Below are positions 60,885-64,000 of a stretch of 64,000 nucleotides of DNA, one piece after another (the first letter of the stretch is position 1; each line of letters opens with the position of its first letter). The notes beneath the pieces were generated by a model. The model had not been told where the DNA came from and did no database searches. It saw only the letters and a list, made by a program, of their open reading frames with translations. Both the position numbers and the translations under genes were made by a program. Source of the DNA: Xanthomarina maritima (GTDB lineage Bacteria > Bacteroidota > Bacteroidia > Flavobacteriales > Flavobacteriaceae); the NCBI RefSeq assembly GCF_008084905.1, contig NZ_VSFC01000032.1, forward strand, positions 16,132 through 80,131, given 5' to 3'.

Positions 60885-62312
60885 TTAATTCCTATCAATA
60901 TACATTCTATTTTTGGTTAAAGTAAAATCTTTACTATCTCCAATTATTTCTAAGGAACTTAATGGTTGTAAAGAAATGCGTCCTGTGTCTTCAATATGTT
61001 GTAAAGCAATAGCTAATAAAGTTTCATCAGGATTCCCTAAAACTCCTAAATCTCCATAATTTTCTTTAACCATAAAAGTAGGTGTAAGTCCATTTATAAA
61101 ATCTGTATTTCCAACAGCATTTAATGTTTTTAAAACTAAAGGTTGCATGGCATAAGTATGGGTCGGATTTACATCATTATAGCTAAAGTCTGGTGAATCG
61201 TATAAAGTAATAGAAGCTTGATATTTTCCAGTTGTATTATCACCAATTTGAACCACATTTATATATGGATTTAAGCAATTTATTACTAATTCACTAGCTG
61301 AAGCAGTGCTTTTAGTAGTTAAAATATAAACTTTACCAAGACTCAAGCTGTTTAATGGAGTTCCTTCATCATTACTTATGAAATTATTTATTAAATCATT
61401 AGGGTTTAATTGGGCTTGAATATCAGTATTCCATTGATTTGTATTAAAAACCTGACCTGTAAATTGTCCAGTAATCATACTTGATAATAATATAGCCGTA
61501 TTTACTGAGCCTCCAGAATTGTATCTTAAATCCAATACTAAATTCTGAATGTTTTGAGATTGAAAATAATTGAAGGTGTCGTTTAATTGAGAATCGAAAT
61601 CTCTGGTAAAACCATTATACATTAAATAGCCAACATTTTGGTTTGCAACTTGAAGGATTTCAGAAATAAAAATCGGATTTTCGGTATAAGGTGCTTTTGT
61701 TAATGAGATGCTCTCATTAGTAGGCTCTACAAAATCATCTTCAGTGTCTGAAGTTCCATTATCATTATAAATTGCAAGATTTATCGTGTAATTATTCGGA
61801 TTTAATAAGTTTCTGTAATTATCAATAGTAAGTGAAGTACCATTTACTGCATGAAAAATCATGCCACGTTGTAAGCCTTTGATTTCAGCATCTGTATTTG
61901 GTAAAATATATCGAACATAACCAAAAACTTCAGAGCTTGTGCTTGAAAACCTAACCAAGCCAAACTCCATTCCGTTATTGTAAGTTGTGCCATTTAGCTG
62001 TTGTTGTAATTCAATATAGTTATCGGTTATCCAACTAAATCTATCAATAGTTTGTCTTTGGTACATAAGGCTTTCAAATAAATCTTCAGGTGAAGAAAAA
62101 CTATTTAAATAGTTATCATATTCAGAATTTGTAAATCTATCGTTTGCTAAATCAGGTAAATTATCTTTGTATAAATAATATTTGTTTAAGCCTTTCCAGA
62201 CAAAATCGTTTAATTCTTTTGTAGAAACAGGGTTGTCGTCTAAGTCTTCAAAACATCCAGCAAATAACGTGATACTAAATATTGTAATGAAAATTAAGAA
62301 TTGTTTTTTCAT
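60885..62312 (-). CDS. S41-family (C-terminal processing) peptidase lipoprotein
   Basis: A 475-residue lipoprotein (lipobox L-F-A-G-C near residue 20). It has a PDZ-like region (about 105-180, with Y-I-L-P-N-T-D-A-E-I-K-G-L-Q-R-G) and an S41 catalytic domain with L-V-L-D-L-R-Y-N-S-G-G and the nucleophile in K-S-T-A-S-A-S-E near residue 338. It should cleave periplasmic or outer-membrane-linked proteins. It is divergent from the sigma-factor operon; S41 peptidases are often found beside such ECF/DUF4252 clusters in Flavobacteria, but a functional tie is unproven. Confidence 0.88.
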   Translation of the reverse strand: MKKQFLIFITIFSITLFAGCFEDLDDNPVSTKELNDFVWKGLNKYYLYKDNLPDLANDRFTNSEYDNYLNSFSSPEDLFESLMYQRQTIDRFSWITDNYIELQQQLNGTTYNNGMEFGLVRFSSTSSEVFGYVRYILPNTDAEIKGLQRGMIFHAVNGTSLTIDNYRNLLNPNNYTINLAIYNDNGTSDTEDDFVEPTNESISLTKAPYTENPIFISEILQVANQNVGYLMYNGFTRDFDSQLNDTFNYFQSQNIQNLVLDLRYNSGGSVNTAILLSSMITGQFTGQVFNTNQWNTDIQAQLNPNDLINNFISNDEGTPLNSLSLGKVYILTTKSTASASELVINCLNPYINVVQIGDNTTGKYQASITLYDSPDFSYNDVNPTHTYAMQPLVLKTLNAVGNTDFINGLTPTFMVKENYGDLGVLGNPDETLLAIALQHIEDTGRISLQPLSSLEIIGDSKDFTLTKNRMYIDRN

Positions 62313-62444
62313 AACTTTAAAATGTTCTTTTTCAGTTTAAAAATACTTACTTTATCTTAGATTAAAAATTTTTTGTAACAAAACAACAAGTGTTTCGTCG
62401 TAATAATAAACAGGCATAAACCAACTGTAGAACCAAACAAAATT

Positions 62445-62954
62445 ATGACACAGGCTGAATTTTTAAATATAGTCATGCCATTTAAAGACAAAGTCTTTCG
62501 ATTAGCAAAACGTTTGCTGGTTTCGAAAGAGGAAGCAGAAGATGCTACGCAAGAAATTTTGTTGAAATTGTGGAATAATAAAGCAAAAATTGAAGACTAT
62601 AAAAATGTGGAAGCATTTTCTATGACAATGACTAAGAATTTTTGTTTAGATAAATTAAAATCTAAACATGCACAGAATTTAAAAATTGTACATAGCAATT
62701 ATCAAGACAAGAATACGTCTTTGCAAAAACAAATTGAATTAAATGATAGTGTTAATTGGGTAGCAAAAATTATAGAGGATTTGCCAGAACAACAAAAAAT
62801 GGTCATTCAATTAAGAGATATAGAACAATACGATTTAGATGAGATTGCAAACATGTTAGATATGAATAATACAGCAGTAAGAGTAGCCTTATCTAGGGCA
62901 AGAAAATCAATAAGAGAGCAATTAACTAATACACATAGTTATGGTACAAAATAA
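62445..62954 (+). CDS. ECF-type RNA polymerase sigma factor
   Basis: A 169-residue region 2 plus region 4 sigma factor. Region 2 has [14 protein letters not shown] and [14 protein letters not shown]; region 4 has [13 protein letters not shown] and the helix-turn-helix [24 protein letters not shown]. It overlaps the next gene by 14 nt, so both should be made together. It is a different lineage from the sigma factor at 30124. Confidence 0.92.
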   Translation: MTQAEFLNIVMPFKDKVFRLAKRLLVSKEEAEDATQEILLKLWNNKAKIEDYKNVEAFSMTMTKNFCLDKLKSKHAQNLKIVHSNYQDKNTSLQKQIELNDSVNWVAKIIEDLPEQQKMVIQLRDIEQYDLDEIANMLDMNNTAVRVALSRARKSIREQLTNTHSYGTK

Positions 62955-63417
62955 TATAGAAAAGTTACTTGAAAAGTACGAAAACGGAGAAACAACTCTT
63001 AAAGAAGAGCAACAGTTAAAAAACTATTTTTCTCAAGAAACTGTAGCGCCACATTTAGAAATGTATAAGCCCATGTTTGCATATTTTTCAATTAGCCAAA
63101 AAGAAACGTTTACCAAAACCGTTCCATTAAAAACTAGAAAAATCTTTGATTACAAATGGATTTCGGTTGCAGCAGTAGCAATTCTTATGTTAGGTTTCTA
63201 TTTTAGTATGCCAATGTTTCAACAAGAAGAAGATTTAGGAACATACGAAGACCCAATGATGGCTTATAACGAAGTGGTGAAGTCTTTAGAGTTAATTTCA
63301 AGCAGTTTAAATAAAGGAACACAAAAAGTAAGTTATCTAAACGGTTTAGATAATGGTATGTCTAAAGTTGGTTACCTAAATGAAATGGAAAATTCAACAA
63401 AAATAATTTTTAAATAA
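62941..63417 (+). CDS. probable membrane anti-sigma factor
   Basis: A 158-residue protein with an acidic N-terminal part ([18 protein letters not shown], a motif common in Bacteroidota anti-sigma-like proteins) and a transmembrane helix near residues 78-92. The C-terminal part is periplasmic and includes two similar stretches, [10 protein letters not shown] and [10 protein letters not shown]. It overlaps the sigma gene by 14 nt. It probably holds the sigma factor at the membrane. There is no zinc-binding motif. Confidence 0.75.
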   Translation: MVQNNIEKLLEKYENGETTLKEEQQLKNYFSQETVAPHLEMYKPMFAYFSISQKETFTKTVPLKTRKIFDYKWISVAAVAILMLGFYFSMPMFQQEEDLGTYEDPMMAYNEVVKSLELISSSLNKGTQKVSYLNGLDNGMSKVGYLNEMENSTKIIFK

Positions 63418-63459
63418 ATATCAATACTGAAATAAATTCAGCACAATAAAACGAACAAA

Positions 63460-64000
63460 ATGAAAACAATAAATAAATTAAAAACAAGTAAAATGAAGAA
63501 TAAAGCAATCCTTTTTTTAATGGCAATCATGTTATTTCCATTAACATCTATGGCACAAGATATTTTTGCGAAATACAGCGAAAATCCAGATGTAACGTAT
63601 GTGTCTATTAAACCAAAAATGTTTCAAATGTTAGCAAAAATGGATATCAATTCAGATGATCCAGAAGCGCAGGAATACATTAAAATGGTTAACAGTATTA
63701 CCAGTTTTAAGGTCATTACAACAGATAATAAAACCATCTCTGGAGATGTTTCTAAATGGGTTCAATCTCGTAAAAATTCTTTAGAAGAATTAATGGTTGT
63801 AAAAGATGATGGTGTAAATATGACTTTTTATGTGAAAGAAGGTAAAGATGAAGATCATGTTAGTGAATTCTTAATGTTTGTTGATGGTTTAAGTGCCATT
63901 ACTAAAGACGCAAATATTAATATGAATGGCGAAAAACGTGAGTTTGAAACTGTAGTCGTATCTTTAACTGGAGACATAGACCTAAATCAAATCTCTAAGC
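63460..64000 (+). CDS. DUF4252 domain protein, cut by the window end
   Basis: Only the first 180 codons are present. A signal peptide with cleavage after S-M-A-Q is best read from the in-frame ATG at 63493 (M-K-N-K-A-I-L-F); the ATG at 63460 is also possible. The mature part (I-F-A-K-Y-S-E-N-P-D-V-T-Y-V-S-I-K-P-K-M) is the DUF4252 signature. This family regularly follows an ECF sigma factor and its anti-sigma in Flavobacteria, often in two or more copies. Its function is unknown; an envelope role is likely from export. Confidence 0.85.
   Translation, partial: MKTINKLKTSKMKNKAILFLMAIMLFPLTSMAQDIFAKYSENPDVTYVSIKPKMFQMLAKMDINSDDPEAQEYIKMVNSITSFKVITTDNKTISGDVSKWVQSRKNSLEELMVVKDDGVNMTFYVKEGKDEDHVSEFLMFVDGLSAITKDANINMNGEKREFETVVVSLTGDIDLNQISK

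Overview
The window looks like chromosomal DNA of a marine-type member of the Flavobacteriaceae (Bacteroidota). The evidence is low GC, several exact TAnnTTTG -7 promoter elements (two with TTG 19 nt upstream), lack of Shine-Dalgarno sequences, three proteins with type IX secretion (T9SS) C-terminal sorting domains, a fused CcoN/CcoO oxidase subunit, zinc-free L31, and families typical of the group (DUF4199, DUF4252, DUF6263, DUF3307/SatD, GlmU-like nucleotidyltransferase). No tRNA, rRNA, CRISPR array, prophage or insertion sequence was seen. Gene density is high and operons are short.

Layout. 1-312 is a strictly phased 21-nt tandem repeat array with no long open frame. 937-9522 (minus strand) is a complete cbb3 oxidase locus, ccoI / ccoS-ccoNO-ccoQ-ccoP-ccoG-ccoH-safE, facing a divergent Fnr/Crp regulator (9630-10310). 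Two identical 14-bp palindromes lie at the same distance from the -7 boxes of ccoI and ccoS, which suggests Fnr-type activation at low oxygen. 12615-18944 (minus) is a beta-oxidation operon: MarR regulator, FadB-like bifunctional enzyme, an inserted 23S-IVP-like four-helix-bundle gene, thiolase, acyl-CoA dehydrogenase. An acyl-CoA synthetase follows at 19065-20834. 20953-24672 is purL, interrupted in frame by a 66-bp palindromic repeat. 24817-27927 holds a secreted endonuclease I and an rRNA methyltransferase.

28064-36095 contains a BNR-repeat lipoprotein, an ECF sigma / anti-sigma / Spy-like sensor module, an MsbA-type ABC exporter, a phosphohexomutase, a family 2 glycosyltransferase and DUF4199. 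36278-50101 is mostly plus-strand housekeeping (rpmE2, GlmU-like enzyme, mtaB, lytic transglycosylase, rpmH, carB) mixed with envelope and secreted proteins. 50152-53459 has the SatD/DUF3307 pair with a repeat-rich control region, and rmuC. 55388-60832 is a vitamin B12 uptake locus: btuFCD on the minus strand, divergent from a 35-aa membrane protein, a cobalamin riboswitch and the TonB-dependent receptor BtuB. The window ends with an S41 peptidase facing a second sigma / anti-sigma / DUF4252 operon, cut by the window edge.

The items most worth following up are the in-frame repeat inside purL, the 21-nt array, the paired Fnr boxes together with a regulator lacking one of the expected Fe-S cysteines, the SatD control region, the B12 riboswitch alternative pairing, and a candidate small RNA at 30831-30926. 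All functions are inferred by reading the sequence; no database search was run.
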